From Prevotellaceae bacterium (GTDB lineage: Bacteria; Bacteroidota; Bacteroidia; Bacteroidales; Paludibacteraceae): DNA of 8,006 bases. The position numbers were made by a program, and so were the translations under genes. The stretch is taken from contig JAISXQ010000233.1 in the NCBI GenBank assembly GCA_031270425.1, positions 1 to 8,006 on the forward strand, given 5' to 3'. The notes under the pieces are model-generated. The model was not told the origin of the DNA, searched no databases, and saw nothing but the letters and a program-made list of their open reading frames with translations. Positions 1-6,796 of the stretch are shown here, piece by piece; within the stretch, counting starts at the first letter, position 1; every line of letters begins with the position of its first letter.

Positions 1-1193
1 ACGAGAAACCGGACGCTTACAATTCGTTAAGCATGCCTGTGTACCACACCGCTGCATTCGAATTTAAAACGGCGGAGGAAATGGCGGATGCTTTTCTCGG
101 AAATTCGCCCGACCACACTTATTCGCGCATTACCAACCCGACGGTGCAGTATTTTGAACGCCGCGTGCAGTCGATGACGGGAGCTTTGGGCGTTACGGCG
201 CTAAATTCGGGCATGGCGGCTATTACCAATACGATTATTGCCTTGGCAAAATCGGGGAGCAACATCGTAACTTCCCCGCATTTGTTCGGGAATACCTATT
301 CGTTTTTCGCTACTACGATTGCCGAATTTGGGGTGGAAGCCCGTTTTTGCGACCTGACGGATTTGCAACAAGTGGAAGCCAATGTTGATGAAAATACCTG
401 TTGCGTATTTCTCGAAATTATTACCAACCCGCAGATGGAAGTCGCCGATTTGAAAGCGCTTGCGGAAATAGCGCATCGAAAAAACGCGCCGCTTGTCGCC
501 GATACGACGGTAATTCCTTTCCATGCGTTTAAAGCGGCGGATTTTGGAGTGGATATAGAAACGCTTTCGAGTACCAAGTATATTTCGGGCGGCGCGACAA
601 GTCTGGGCGGACTGATTATTGATTACGGAAAGTTCGATTGGAAGAAATCGAAAAAGCTGGCGGGCTTTGCGGCTCAATTCGGTTATTTTTCCTTTACGGC
701 GAAAATGCGAAAGGAAATACACCGCAATATGGGCGCGTACATGACCCCTCACACGGCTTATATGCAGACATTAGGATTGGAAACATTGGCGTTGCGCTAC
801 GACAAGTCGTCGGAGAATAGTCAGAAACTTGCGGAAGCATTATGCCGCCTGCCGCAGGTAGAATCGGTCAATTATCCGGGGCTGGCTTCGAGTCCCTACC
901 ACGAAATAGCTGCGCGGCAGTTCGGGAAACAATCGGGAGCCATGCTTACCTTCGACCTGAAATCGCGTGAAGCATGTTTCAAATTTATAAACAACTTGAA
1001 ACTGATTAAGCGAGCGACCAATTTGTTCGATAACAAAACTTTGGCGATTCATCCCGCAAGTACTATTTTCGGAACATTTACGGCAGAGATACGGCAAAAA
1101 ATGAACGTATCGGAAAAAACAATCCGCCTTTCGGTCGGATTGGAAACCGTTGATGATTTGCTGGACGATATTAAGCAGGCATTGGAAAATTAG
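1..1193 (+). CDS. MetY-like PLP enzyme (O-acetylhomoserine sulfhydrylase family), 5' partial
   Basis: Cys/Met-metabolism PLP-dependent enzyme, closest to O-acetylhomoserine aminocarboxypropyltransferase (MetY), which makes homocysteine from O-acetylhomoserine and sulfide in the cytosol. The reading frame is open from position 3, before the first ATG at 33. The residues before that Met (EKPDAYNSLS) look like the family N-terminus, so the true start lies left of the window and roughly 15-20 residues are missing. Counting from the Met at 33, YSRITNPT (30-37) is the cofactor-phosphate motif supplied by the neighbouring subunit. SGMAA follows near residue 60, and D157 should contact the PLP ring nitrogen. 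K182 in SSTKYISGG should be the Schiff-base lysine. The C-terminal domain has the usual IHPAST and RLSVGLE motifs. The segments DTTVIPF and TKYISGG differ from the commoner DNTFATP and TKYxxGH, so this is a divergent MetY clade. Cystathionine gamma-synthase or methionine gamma-lyase activity cannot be excluded. The stop falls in an AT-rich gap with no obvious terminator. Confidence 0.9.
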   Translation, partial: EKPDAYNSLSMPVYHTAAFEFKTAEEMADAFLGNSPDHTYSRITNPTVQYFERRVQSMTGALGVTALNSGMAAITNTIIALAKSGSNIVTSPHLFGNTYSFFATTIAEFGVEARFCDLTDLQQVEANVDENTCCVFLEIITNPQMEVADLKALAEIAHRKNAPLVADTTVIPFHAFKAADFGVDIETLSSTKYISGGATSLGGLIIDYGKFDWKKSKKLAGFAAQFGYFSFTAKMRKEIHRNMGAYMTPHTAYMQTLGLETLALRYDKSSENSQKLAEALCRLPQVESVNYPGLASSPYHEIAARQFGKQSGAMLTFDLKSREACFKFINNLKLIKRATNLFDNKTLAIHPASTIFGTFTAEIRQKMNVSEKTIRLSVGLETVDDLLDDIKQALEN

Positions 1194-1202
1194 CCTTTTT
1201 AG

Positions 1203-1223
1203 AATCAAGAACAAAGAATCAAG
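1203..1223 (+). repeat. Heptanucleotide array, three units (left arm)
   Basis: Three tandem 7-mers, AATCAAG, AACAAAG and AATCAAG, begin ten bases after the stop codon of the MetY-like gene. The same heptad family appears in reverse orientation at 1397-1424, so the two arrays form imperfect inverted arms around the intergenic region. Words of this type (AAGAACCAAGAATCAAG) recur between genes in many Bacteroidota genomes, to my knowledge. Their function is not known to me. Confidence 0.6.
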
Positions 1224-1265
1224 ACAAAAGACACACGATTCCGAATAGCTATCGAGATAAACATC

Positions 1266-1322
1266 ACCACAAAGAGAAAAAGAAGCGCAACATAACTTTG
1301 CGTAACTTCCTGTCTTTGCGGT
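1266..1322. repeat. 57-bp imperfect palindrome between metY-like and DPP III genes
   Basis: ACCACAAAGA at 1266-1275 pairs with TCTTTGCGGT at 1313-1322 (9 of 10), and CGCAA at 1286-1290 pairs with TTGCG at 1298-1302. Both pairs share exactly the same centre, 1294, so this is one dyad rather than two chance matches. The middle of each arm is purine-rich and pairs poorly. It could be a short dispersed palindromic element, a regulator-binding dyad or a weak hairpin. A promoter -7 box sits at the centre. Confidence 0.55.
1293..1300 (+). promoter_or_regulatory. Probable -7 box (TAACTTTG) for the DPP III gene
   Basis: TAACTTTG is an exact match to the Bacteroidota -7 consensus TAnnTTTG. No clear TTTG -33 element is seen about 19-21 bases upstream. 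Transcription from here would start near 1305-1310 and give a leader of about 130 nt that includes the duplicated start region and the right heptad array. The bases CGCAACATAACTTT (1286-1299) recur at 5099-5112, before the porin gene. Confidence 0.45.
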
Positions 1323-1332
1323 TAATAATAAA

Positions 1333-1447
1333 TTTAAACAAATGAAACACCCATGACCGGCAACCATATACAAAAGAAACGTCAAAAGTCCTGTATCTTG
1401 ATTCTTGGTTCTTGGCTCTTGGCTCTAAATTTTAAACAAATGAAACA
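1333..1447 (+). repeat. 17-bp direct repeat duplicating the DPP III start site
   Basis: TTTAAACAAATGAAACA occurs at 1333-1349 and again, identically, at 1431-1447. The right copy carries the ATG of the DPP III gene (1440). The left copy carries an ATG at 1342 that reads only M-K-H-P before TGA. The copies are 98 bp apart, and the right heptad array lies between them. This could be the scar of a short insertion or a local duplication. Part of the match follows the A-rich pre-start composition usual in this phylum, but 17 identical bases goes well beyond that. Confidence 0.65.
1397..1424 (-). repeat. Heptanucleotide array, four units (right arm)
   Basis: Read on the plus strand, four tandem units CTTGATT, CTTGGTT, CTTGGCT and CTTGGCT end 15 bases before the DPP III start codon. 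Their reverse complements (AGCCAAG, AGCCAAG, AACCAAG, AATCAAG) belong to the same family as the left array. The array lies inside the probable 5' leader, where pairing with the left array is possible only if transcription starts upstream of 1203. Confidence 0.65.
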
Positions 1448-3488
1448 GATTATTTTAGTAACTATGACAAGCATATTGTTATTGTCGTCCTGCAATCAGG
1501 AGAAAAAGGCGGCTACGCCAAGCATTGAAAACTTCAAATACACGGTAGATCAATTCGCCGATATTGAAATTTTGCGTTACCGCGTTCCGGGTTTCGAGTC
1601 GTTGTCGTTGCAGCAAAAAGAATTGATTTATTACCTGACGGAAGCCGCGCTACTTGGTCGCGATATTCTGTACGACCAAAACAACAAGCACAATTTGGCG
1701 GTTCGCCGCACATTGGAAGCCGTTTATGTGAATTACCGGGGCGACCGCCATTCCGAAGAATTCGCCCATCTTATTACGTATCTGAAACAGGTTTGGATGG
1801 GAAACGGCATTCATCATCATTATTCGACCGATAAATTTACGCCGCATTTTTCGGCAGCTTTCTTCGCCCAAACCGTAAAAAGCATCGACGCGTCGAAACT
1901 TCCGCTTCTCGAAGGCGAAACGGCGGATGCGCTTATCGCAAAATTAACTCCGGTTATTTTCAACCCTGATTTGTATGCAAAGCGCGTTAATCAAGCGGAC
2001 GAAGTGGATTTAATCGCCTCCTCGGCAAATAATTACTACGAAGGGGTAACGCAGGCGGAAGCCGAAGATTTCTACAACGCAATGAAAGACCCGAAGGATA
2101 AAACGCCGGTTTCTTACGGCTTGAACAGTAAATTGGTAAAAGAAAATAACCGGTTGATTGAAAAAACGTATAAAGTTGGCGGAATGTACGGCGCGGCAAT
2201 CGAAAAGATTGTTTTCTGCTTGGAAAAAGCCGCGACGCTTGCCGAAAACGAAGCGCAAGCCGCCGTAATTCGCAGTTTGATTGATTTTTACCGGAGCGGC
2301 GATTTGAGAACTTACGACGAATATTCCATCAAATGGGTTGAAGATTTGGCTTCGACGGTCGATTTTGTAAACGGATTTACCGAAACTTACGGCGACGCCT
2401 TGGGCATAAAAGCAAGCTGGGAATCCGTTGTGAATTTCAAAGATATTGAAGCTACAAAACGCACCGAAATTATCAGCGCCAATGCCCAGTGGTTCGAAGA
2501 CAATGCGCCGGTTGACCGGAAATATAAAAAAGAAAGCGTAACGGGAGTTTCGGCGAAAGTGATTACAGCCGCTATAATTGCCGGTGATTGTTATCCGGCA
2601 ACGCCTATCGGAATTAACCTGCCGAATGCCAACTGGATTCGCGCGGCTCACGGTTCAAAGTCGGTAACTATCGAAAATTTCACCGAAGCCTACGACCAAG
2701 CCTCGCTGGGAAACGGTTTTAGCGAAGAATTTATATGGAGCGACACGGAACGCGAACTTTCTAAAAAATACGGTTCTCTGACCAATAATCTGCATACCGA
2801 TTTACACGAATGTTTGGGGCACGGTTCGGGAAAACTCCTGCCGGGCGTGAGCAAAGACGATTTGAAAGCTTACGCTTCGACGATAGAAGAAACGCGCGCC
2901 GACCTTTTCGGGCTGTATTACATTGCCGACCCTAAAATGATGGAATTGGGATTGTTACCAAACGCGGAAGCTTTCAAAGCCGAGTATTACAAATTTATGA
3001 TGAACGGTTTGATGACGCAATTGACCCGCATCAAAGAAGGAAAAGATATTGAAGAATCGCACATGCGCAACCGCCAGTTGATTGCCCGTTGGGTGTACGA
3101 AAACGGCGCGAACGATAATGTAGTGGAACTTAAAGCGAAAGACGGCAAAACTTATGTGGTAATAAACGACTACCGGAAACTCCGTGAATTGTTTGGAAAA
3201 CTGCTTTTCGAAATACAGCACATTACATCCACCGGCGACTTGAAGGCGGCTCGCGAAATGGTTGAAAAATACGCCGTTAAAGTGGATCAAAAGCTGCATC
3301 GCGAAGTGTTGGAACGTTACGCCCTGTTGAATTTGGCTCCTTACCGCGGTTTTGTAAATCCGGTTTACACTCCGGTCGTGGACAAAAACGGCAAAATTAC
3401 CGGCGTCAATATTTCTTACAAAGAAAACTACGTAGAGCAACATTTACGGTATTCGAAAGATTACGCCACATTGCCTGTGTATAATTAA
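1440..3488 (+). CDS. Dipeptidyl peptidase III, M49 zinc peptidase, lipoprotein
   Basis: Metallopeptidase of family M49, which removes dipeptides from the N-terminus of short peptides. The start at 1440 gives 682 residues, close to the roughly 675 of the Bacteroides thetaiotaomicron enzyme. It gives a clean lipoprotein signal, MKQIILVTMTSILLLSSC, with the lipidated cysteine at 18. An upstream ATG at 1353 is in frame but would add 29 residues encoded by repeat DNA. HECLGH at 456-461 is the M49 signature HExxGH: H456 and H461 bind zinc and E457 is the catalytic base. EETRAD at 483-488 supplies the third zinc ligand, E484, spaced from the first histidine as in the B. thetaiotaomicron enzyme. The residues after Cys18 (NQEKK) are not strongly acidic, so a periplasm-facing location is as likely as surface display. 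It probably has its own promoter and helps use peptides as nutrients. No catalytic residue is missing. Confidence 0.95.
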   Translation: MKQIILVTMTSILLLSSCNQEKKAATPSIENFKYTVDQFADIEILRYRVPGFESLSLQQKELIYYLTEAALLGRDILYDQNNKHNLAVRRTLEAVYVNYRGDRHSEEFAHLITYLKQVWMGNGIHHHYSTDKFTPHFSAAFFAQTVKSIDASKLPLLEGETADALIAKLTPVIFNPDLYAKRVNQADEVDLIASSANNYYEGVTQAEAEDFYNAMKDPKDKTPVSYGLNSKLVKENNRLIEKTYKVGGMYGAAIEKIVFCLEKAATLAENEAQAAVIRSLIDFYRSGDLRTYDEYSIKWVEDLASTVDFVNGFTETYGDALGIKASWESVVNFKDIEATKRTEIISANAQWFEDNAPVDRKYKKESVTGVSAKVITAAIIAGDCYPATPIGINLPNANWIRAAHGSKSVTIENFTEAYDQASLGNGFSEEFIWSDTERELSKKYGSLTNNLHTDLHECLGHGSGKLLPGVSKDDLKAYASTIEETRADLFGLYYIADPKMMELGLLPNAEAFKAEYYKFMMNGLMTQLTRIKEGKDIEESHMRNRQLIARWVYENGANDNVVELKAKDGKTYVVINDYRKLRELFGKLLFEIQHITSTGDLKAAREMVEKYAVKVDQKLHREVLERYALLNLAPYRGFVNPVYTPVVDKNGKITGVNISYKENYVEQHLRYSKDYATLPVYN

Positions 3489-3512
3489 TAAAAGGTAAAA
3501 TGTATATATTTG

Positions 3513-3540
3513 ATTTACACTAAAATAATTTCGTGTAAAT
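3513..3540. terminator. Weak hairpin in the convergent gap
   Basis: ATTTACAC (3513-3520) and GTGTAAAT (3533-3540) form a perfect 8-bp stem around a 12-base loop, between the convergent DPP III and TolC-family genes. The position suits a shared terminator, but the stem is AT-rich and neither strand has a proper T-run after it. Confidence 0.3.
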
Positions 3541-3595
3541 TGGCTACGCCGAACGTTGTTTCGTGTAATTGGCTACGCCGAACGTTGTTTCGTGG
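3529..3595. repeat. 29/30-bp tandem repeat, two copies plus a partial third
   Basis: Unit 1 (3529-3558) and unit 2 (3559-3587) are identical except for one extra A in the first, and an 8-base partial unit (TTTCGTGG, matching at seven positions) follows at 3588-3595. The core of each unit is GGCTACGCCGAACGTTG. The repeat is GC-rich compared with its AT-rich surroundings and lies wholly between two convergent genes. Two copies with no spacers do not make a CRISPR. The number of copies probably varies among strains. Confidence 0.85.
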
Positions 3596-3615
3596 ACAAA
3601 ACACTTTTAACCGCT

Positions 3616-4932
3616 TTATTCCAGGTATCCCGCAATCTGCCCGCTGATTTGCATCAGTGAAATTTCGCAGAGTTTGGTGTTGTATTGCGCTTGCACGAGG
3701 CGTTCTCCGGCTTCGAGCAGGCTGTTTTGCGCTTCGCGGAGTTCCAAACCCGATAAATCGCCGAGCTTGTAACGTTCGATAGCTATTTCGTGATTTTCTT
3801 TGGCGGTTTGCAGGTTTTCTTTTTCCAATGCGGCGAGTCCCATGTTGTTTTGGTAAGCCATCCAAAGATTGGAAAAATCACTTTTCAGGGAAAGTTCCAG
3901 CTCGCGATAAGTCAACTCCTGATTTTCTATTTGTATTTTCGCATTTTTCTGTTTGCGCGACCGGTTAAAACCGTCGAAAATATTAAATCCTAAGGTAAGA
4001 CCGTAATTCAATCCCAGCTGATCCTGGCGGGCATACGTTCCCACTCCGTAGGTATTTTTCGTAAGACCGTATCCGGCATTCAGGCGCAAATAGGGATAGT
4101 TCGCGCTCTGAGCCGATTTTAGTTCCAGTACGCTGATGTTTTTTTCCTTTTCGGACAGCAACAGAAATGAATTGCTTTTCAACGCCTGCTGCCAGCTGTC
4201 TTCTTTGTTTATCAATGTGTTGATGTCGATAATAGAATCTGTAATTTCCAAATCGAGATCTACGTTATCCAACGCCATCATTTGATTGAGTTTTATGCGT
4301 GAAGCAAACAGTACTTCCTGTTGCCGGATAAGTTTTGAACTGTCGCTGTTGAAATCGACTTTTGCCTGCTGCAAATCCAAGCGCGAAAGCGAGCCTATAT
4401 TATAGCGGGCTTCCACAATCCTTAACCGTTCTTTCGACAATTTAACCGCCGATTTTAAGTTATTCAGGCGAATGTTTTGCTGTACGTAATTGTAGTATTC
4501 GCCCGAAAAATTGGCAATAAATCCCTCGATGGCAAGGCGCGTTTGCAGTTCGCCCATTTGTTGCAGTTCTTTCAATTTTGCGTAATTCGTTTGTATGTTG
4601 AATCCGTCGAAAACAGTCCAGTTAAGGTTAACTCCGGCGTTCAGGTTTTGATTATGAACCGCCTTGTTGTTTACGTTTCCTCCTGTCGAAAGTTCTTGTG
4701 CAACATCGTTTAACGTACCCGAATAACCGGCGTTAAGGTCTAAGGTCGGTAAAAATCCCGCATTCCCGATACTGGCGTTATTGTCGGATATTTGCTGCGC
4801 GTTGCGCGTTATTCTTATTCCATAATTTTGTTCAAGACCGAGGACAAGACATCGTTTTAAATCGTAAATTTCCTGAGCATAAACAGAGAACGGCAATATG
4901 AATAAAACGGAAAAGGCAAATTGTTTTCTCAT
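3616..4932 (-). CDS. TolC-family outer membrane efflux/secretion channel protein
   Basis: 438-residue outer-membrane factor, the normal size for the OEP/TolC family. Trimers form a barrel in the outer membrane with a long periplasmic helical tunnel that passes substrates from RND, ABC or MFS pumps. Residues 1-19 are a signal peptide (MRKQFAFSVLFILPFSVYA, cleaved before QE). The mature protein shows the two-fold OEP pattern. Each half has a short strand segment (GFLPTLDLNAGYSG near 59-72; YPYLRLNAGYGL in the second half) followed by long Q-, L-, K- and E-rich helices of coiled-coil type. It starts at ATG 4932 and is divergent from the porin gene. No membrane-fusion protein or pump gene lies on either side in this window, so it is an orphan here, and its transport partner and substrate cannot be inferred. 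It ends 127 bases from the convergent DPP III gene. Confidence 0.92.
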   Translation of the reverse strand: MRKQFAFSVLFILPFSVYAQEIYDLKRCLVLGLEQNYGIRITRNAQQISDNNASIGNAGFLPTLDLNAGYSGTLNDVAQELSTGGNVNNKAVHNQNLNAGVNLNWTVFDGFNIQTNYAKLKELQQMGELQTRLAIEGFIANFSGEYYNYVQQNIRLNNLKSAVKLSKERLRIVEARYNIGSLSRLDLQQAKVDFNSDSSKLIRQQEVLFASRIKLNQMMALDNVDLDLEITDSIIDINTLINKEDSWQQALKSNSFLLLSEKEKNISVLELKSAQSANYPYLRLNAGYGLTKNTYGVGTYARQDQLGLNYGLTLGFNIFDGFNRSRKQKNAKIQIENQELTYRELELSLKSDFSNLWMAYQNNMGLAALEKENLQTAKENHEIAIERYKLGDLSGLELREAQNSLLEAGERLVQAQYNTKLCEISLMQISGQIAGYLE

Positions 4933-5107
4933 TTTAACAAGGTAAATTAATCGAAACGGATTGCAAATGGATACATAAAGGTAAATACAAAGCGAAAGTA
5001 CGTAAAAATACCAAAACCGGAACAGAATGAAACTATATATTTGGATTCATTAACAGACAATTGAATATAAACCAAGCGTCAAATCACAAAACTTCTGCCG
5101 CAACATA

Positions 5108-5129
5108 ACTTTTGTAATACTTTTGTAAT
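5108..5129 (+). repeat. Perfect 11-bp tandem duplication at the porin promoter
   Basis: ACTTTTGTAAT occurs twice in direct succession (5108-5118 and 5119-5129). The duplication creates two overlapping TTTTGTAA segments, and only the second gives an exact TAnnTTTG match. It lies about 50-70 bases before the porin start codon. Confidence 0.8.
5118..5125 (+). promoter_or_regulatory. Probable -7 box (TACTTTTG) of the porin gene
   Basis: TACTTTTG matches TAnnTTTG exactly and would start transcription near 5131-5135, leaving a leader of about 45 nt before ATG 5177. The -33 position holds only TTCTG (5093-5097), a weak match to TTTG. A regulator may assist, but no operator can be defined from the sequence. 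Confidence 0.5.
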
Positions 5130-5176
5130 ATCTTCTTATTAAATTTGCAACTTATTTGTCATATACATCAAGCAAA

Positions 5177-6373
5177 ATGAAACACTTGTTACTTGCCGCC
5201 ACCGTTCTCTCCCTGCCCTTAAACCTGTTTTCGCAGGAAACGCCTCCATTTCAGGATAAGTTGAAAGTATCCGGTTATATACAAATGCAATATCAGCATG
5301 GCGAAAAGGACGCGATGCTTAAAGTAGGGAGCGGCAACGAACATGCGGACGAAGCCTTCGGAAGGCTGGGCGTCCGTCGCGGGCGATTGAAATTTGTTTA
5401 CGAACAACATATCGCTTCGGCTGTGTTTCAGTTGGATATAACCGAAAAAGGCGTTGGTTTCCGGGATGCTTATTTAAACCTGAAAGACCCTTGGCTCAAA
5501 TCGAGCGTTCTGCGTGCGGGTGTGTTCGACCGTCCTTTCGGGAACGAAATCAGCTATTCTTCGTCGCGCCGCGAGTCGCCCGAACGTTCGACCATCACGC
5601 AGACTTTGTTCCCAAACGAACGCGACTTAGGCATAATGCTTCATTTGCAAGCGGACAAAAAATCGCCTTGGAGTTTCCTCGTTTTGCAGGCGGGATTGTT
5701 TTCGGGAAACGCCATCAACCGCGATACCGACAGCCGTAAAGATTTTATCGGACGCCTGTTCGGAACGAAAAAACTGGATCATATCGAACTTGGAGGCGGA
5801 TTGTCCTACTATAACGGCGGCGTGTATCAAGGAACGGAAAAAGTTTATTTTATGGAAGGAAAAAATTTTGTCCTTGACGACAACCCTGATAATAAGGGAA
5901 AATTCGCCAAACGCGAATATGTTGGCGCGGACGCTCAGTTTTCAATATCCACAGCGATTGGAAAAACCGCTTTACGCGCCGAATATTTATTCGGGCAACA
6001 ACCCGGTTTGCAGGAAAGTTCGGCAAGCCCCAATTCGTCGACGCTACCGGCAGGCGATACCTACTTGCGGAACTTTAAGGGCGGATATGTTATTTTGGCG
6101 CAAAAAATCGGCGTTTCGCCTTTCTCCGCCGTTGTGAAGTACGATATAGTTGACCCAAACACCGAAGTTTCGGGCAATGAAGCGGGTGGGAACGGTACAT
6201 CTAAAACCGATTTAAAGCAGACGACCTTAGGATTTGGCGGCTTGTGGGATGCAAACGCCAACTTGCGCCTGACGGCTTTTTATGAAATAAACAACTACGA
6301 GAAAAATAACCTGCCCGCTGCAAACGATTTGAAACGCAATGTTTTCACGCTGCGTTTGCAGTATAAATTTTAA
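5177..6373 (+). CDS. Phosphate-selective porin-like (OprO/OprP family) outer membrane protein
   Basis: 398-residue beta-barrel of the porin O/P type, a family named for the phosphate and polyphosphate channels of Pseudomonas. In Bacteroidota its substrates are mostly unproven. Translation from ATG 5177 gives a signal peptide (MKHLLLAATVLSLPLNLFS, cleaved before QE). A TTG seven codons upstream is also in frame but would only add residues before the signal. The mature protein opens with KVSGYIQMQYQ and then has the family's arginine-rich first hairpin, RLGVRRGRLKF. Next come GFRDAYLNLKDPWLKSSVLR, RAGVFDRPFG and SPERSTITQTLFPNERDLG, which are typical of this family. It ends in LRLQYKF, with the terminal phenylalanine expected for BAM-dependent assembly. 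It has its own promoter in the divergent region shared with the TolC-family gene and ends 12 bases from the convergent YbaN-like gene. Phosphate selectivity is inference; no pst or pho genes are nearby. Confidence 0.88.
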   Translation: MKHLLLAATVLSLPLNLFSQETPPFQDKLKVSGYIQMQYQHGEKDAMLKVGSGNEHADEAFGRLGVRRGRLKFVYEQHIASAVFQLDITEKGVGFRDAYLNLKDPWLKSSVLRAGVFDRPFGNEISYSSSRRESPERSTITQTLFPNERDLGIMLHLQADKKSPWSFLVLQAGLFSGNAINRDTDSRKDFIGRLFGTKKLDHIELGGGLSYYNGGVYQGTEKVYFMEGKNFVLDDNPDNKGKFAKREYVGADAQFSISTAIGKTALRAEYLFGQQPGLQESSASPNSSTLPAGDTYLRNFKGGYVILAQKIGVSPFSAVVKYDIVDPNTEVSGNEAGGNGTSKTDLKQTTLGFGGLWDANANLRLTAFYEINNYEKNNLPAANDLKRNVFTLRLQYKF

Positions 6374-6385
6374 CCGGTACCGCCG

Positions 6386-6757
6386 TCAATCCGCTTTCTT
6401 CCTCGTTTTGAAGGACAAAATATGAATTGTTACACCCACAGCGATGGCTATAAGCAGTATTTGAAGCCACAGTTTGTCGTTGACGGCTAAAAACGCGGTG
6501 CATAGCATCGAAATCCACATAACACTGATAGACACTATCTTTACTTTCAGCGGAATTGATTTGTCCTCAATAAAGTTGCGAATGTATTCTCCCATTACAG
6601 GATGGTTCAACAGCCAATCGTAAAGTTTTTTTGAACTGCGGGCAAACAAGGCTGCCGATAAAAGAAAAAAAGGAGTTGTCGGTAAAACCGGAAGGAATAT
6701 CCCCAATACACCAAGTCCCAAACTAATAAGTCCTAAAACAGCCAACAGTATTTTCAC
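6386..6757 (-). CDS. YbaN/DUF454 family small inner membrane protein
   Basis: Small membrane protein of the DUF454 (YbaN) family; its molecular function is unknown to me. The hallmark block is GIFLPVLPTTPFFLLSAALF followed by ARSSKKLYDWLLNHPVMGEY. A hydrophobic N-terminal segment, the LPTTPFFLL segment and two C-terminal segments suggest three or four membrane passes, ending in a basic tail (KTRKKAD). No ATG is available at the 5' end. I chose GTG 6757, giving 123 residues beginning MKILLAVLG, because it matches the usual family N-terminus, which starts right at the first membrane helix. TTG at 6766 and TTG at 6799 are alternatives. The last would give 137 residues, but its codon lies inside an exact -7 promoter box. 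It is a single gene, convergent with the porin, with 12 bases between their stops. Confidence 0.85.
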   Translation of the reverse strand: MKILLAVLGLISLGLGVLGIFLPVLPTTPFFLLSAALFARSSKKLYDWLLNHPVMGEYIRNFIEDKSIPLKVKIVSISVMWISMLCTAFLAVNDKLWLQILLIAIAVGVTIHILSFKTRKKAD

Positions 6758-6796
6758 TATATTCAAATTGATTTGCCGGATATTATTTTCCGCCGG

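Larger units (their letters stand above)
4933..5176. other. Divergent promoter region between TolC-family and porin genes
   Basis: AT-rich noncoding stretch of 244 bases that must hold promoters for both divergent genes. The rightward promoter box is listed separately. Leftward, the best -7 candidate is TACTTTCG (minus strand, 4993-5000), one mismatch from TAnnTTTG, with no convincing -33 partner. A 9-base direct repeat, AAGGTAAAT, occurs at 4939-4947 and 4978-4986 and may be chance. No small gene or structured RNA is evident. Confidence 0.5.

Noticed and set aside
201..752. Long minus-strand frames opposite the MetY-like gene, and similar ones opposite the DPP III gene (for example 2010-2651)
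   Set aside because: They are antisense shadows of strongly supported genes, low in family-like motifs and without promoters.
1353..1439. Upstream in-frame ATG as the start of the DPP III gene
   Set aside because: It adds 29 residues encoded by repeat DNA and buries the clear lipoprotein signal that begins at 1440. It is kept only as a speculative alternative N-terminus.
3529..3595. Possible CRISPR repeats
   Set aside because: The units are directly abutting with no spacers, and there are only two full copies and no cas genes.
4939..4986. AAGGTAAAT direct repeat before the TolC-family gene
   Set aside because: Nine AT-rich bases in an AT-rich region are not enough to claim an operator.
5156..5176. 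TTG at 5156 as the porin start
   Set aside because: It adds seven residues before a complete signal peptide beginning at ATG 5177, which has the usual A-rich sequence just upstream.
6375..6382. Perfect 8-bp palindrome CGGTACCG in the porin/YbaN gap
   Set aside because: It is too short to be a terminator and has no T-run; an 8-bp palindrome is expected by chance at this scale.
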